Of a stretch of DNA of 15,917 nucleotides, positions 15,189 through 15,917 are shown piece after piece. Origin of the DNA: an uncultured Porphyromonadaceae bacterium. GTDB lineage: Bacteria > Bacteroidota > Bacteroidia > Bacteroidales > Muribaculaceae. Numbering within the stretch: the stretch's first letter is position 1; the number at the start of each line of letters is the position of its first letter. The notes under the pieces are model-generated. The model saw only the letters and a list, made by a program, of their open reading frames with translations, ran no database searches and was not told the origin of the DNA. The translations under genes were made by a program, and so were the position numbers. The stretch is taken from the NCBI GenBank assembly GCA_900546835.1, contig UREH01000038.1, positions 1 through 15,917 of the forward strand, written 5' to 3'.

Positions 15189-15917
15189 TTATTTTATCCC
15201 TTTGAGGCGCTTTGCCAGCTCTATGAGGGCCGTGGTCGACGCGCGGTCTATTACGCGGGCGCGGTCGCCGGGGAAATGGAAGGTGGCTGTAGCCGTGCCT
15301 TCGGGAGTGGCGAAAGCCATGCAGACGGTGCCTACCGGCTTCTCGGGCGTGCCTCCCGAAGGGCCGGCGATGCCAGACGTGGCCACGGCGCAGTCGGCCC
15401 CGAGCGCTCTGCGCGCTCCATCTGCCATCTGTCGCGCCACCGGCTCGGAAACGGCGCCGTAGGCTTCGAGTACGGCGGCATCAACACCCAGTAGGTTCAT
15501 TTTCACTTCGTTGGAATAGCTGACCACGCTGCCGGGATAAAACTCGGAGGCGCCGGGAATCATCGTGATGCGGTGGGCGATGTTGCCGCCCGTGCAGCTT
15601 TCGGCTGTAGCTACGGTAAGCCCGCGCTCGCGCAGGGCGTCGAGCAGGATTTCCTCGGCCGTAAGGTCGGCCTCGGCTATAAGAAGGTTGCCGAGTATGA
15701 CTTTCAACTCGTCGGCGCCCGAATCAGCGGTGGTTTTCACCGTCTTCTCATCAGTTCCGGCCACGTCGAGGCGCAGGCGGATGTAGCCTGGGTTGGGAAG
15801 GTAGGCCAGATGGGCACCCGTGGGGAGGGCGTCCTCGAATGTGGCGAGCTTTTCAGCCAGATTGCTCTCGGTTATTCCGCTGACTATGAGCGTGCGATGC
15901 TCTATCCAGCAGCTGTC
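15189..15917 (-). CDS. cinA: CinA family protein with nicotinamide-nucleotide amidase domain (5' end cut by window)
   Basis: The C-terminal 242 residues of a protein normally about 410-420 long are present; the reading frame is open to the right edge. The first 75 residues or so belong to the middle region (ESNLAEKLATFEDALPTG, YLPNPGYIRLRLDVAG). The PncC domain follows: TVATAESCTGGNIAHRIT, GSVVSYSNEVKMNLLGV, GAVSEPVARQMADGARR and ATSGIAGPSGGTPEKPVGTV, the conserved active-site segments. This domain deamidates NMN to nicotinate mononucleotide. The N-terminal MoCF-like domain that acts as ADP-ribose pyrophosphatase in some CinA proteins is outside the window. An internal GTG at 15764 could look like a start but lies inside the conserved region. 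The 'competence/damage' name is historical. The protein is cytoplasmic. Confidence 0.95.
   Translation of the reverse strand, partial: DSCWIEHRTLIVSGITESNLAEKLATFEDALPTGAHLAYLPNPGYIRLRLDVAGTDEKTVKTTADSGADELKVILGNLLIAEADLTAEEILLDALRERGLTVATAESCTGGNIAHRITMIPGASEFYPGSVVSYSNEVKMNLLGVDAAVLEAYGAVSEPVARQMADGARRALGADCAVATSGIAGPSGGTPEKPVGTVCMAFATPEGTATATFHFPGDRARVIDRASTTALIELAKRLKGIK

Noticed and set aside
15762..15764. GTG as the start of a stand-alone 191-residue amidase
   Set aside because: The frame continues upstream to the window edge with residues typical of the central part of full-length CinA.
1..15917. CRISPR arrays, insertion sequences, prophage genes, attachment sites or defence islands
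   Set aside because: I saw no regularly spaced repeats, transposase or integrase motifs, or defence families. The gene content is almost entirely core genome.

Overview
The window looks like ordinary chromosome from a member of the Bacteroidota, most likely order Bacteroidales. Four things support this. There is a small DUF4295 protein encoded next to L28 and L33. Several promoters have the Bacteroidota form, TTTG at about -33 and TAnnTTTG at about -7. Start codons are preceded by A/T-rich sequence rather than Shine-Dalgarno sites. The lipoproteins and the GDP-fucose enzymes are of the Bacteroidales type. G+C content is high for the group, so a gut lineage such as Muribaculaceae is a guess, not a result.

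Layout from left to right. Positions 1-908 (-) hold the N-terminal part of an M3-family zinc peptidase lipoprotein, cut by the window edge. Positions 1000-3680 (-) are a three-gene unit behind a clear promoter at 3725-3755: a GlpG-like rhomboid protease, a second diverged rhomboid, and a membrane-anchored endonuclease/exonuclease/phosphatase protein. Positions 3776-6782 (-) are a second three-gene unit: a clostripain-like (C11) surface-type lipoprotein, an MscS channel with an unusual insertion, and the cysteine-rich DUF3109 protein, whose start overlaps the mscS stop. Positions 6906-8955 (-) hold gmd and fcl, which make GDP-L-fucose from GDP-mannose and end in a strong hairpin. Positions 9004-11637 (-) hold alaS. 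It is divergent from a small MerR-type regulator at 11783-12127 (+), and the two promoters overlap.

A shared hairpin terminator at 12179-12216 separates merR from the convergent cluster rpmB-rpmG-DUF4295 (12303-12934, -). That cluster has a promoter at 13065-13096 and a structured leader of about 125 nt. nadE (13252-15183, +) follows, also with a hairpin in its leader. It meets the 3' end of cinA (15189-15917, -, cut by the window edge) tail to tail with only 5 bases between the stop codons.

Most of the window is housekeeping: translation (alaS, rpmB, rpmG, DUF4295), NAD synthesis and salvage (nadE, cinA), sugar-nucleotide supply (gmd, fcl), and envelope proteolysis and osmotic safety (M3 and C11 peptidases, rhomboids, MscS). 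I see no insertion sequence, prophage, CRISPR array, tRNA, rRNA or obvious defence system. The points most worth a second look are regulatory: a dyad centred in the alaS promoter spacer beside merR, and the structured leaders of rpmB and nadE. At the protein level they are the paired rhomboids, the surface C11 peptidase and the MscS insertion.
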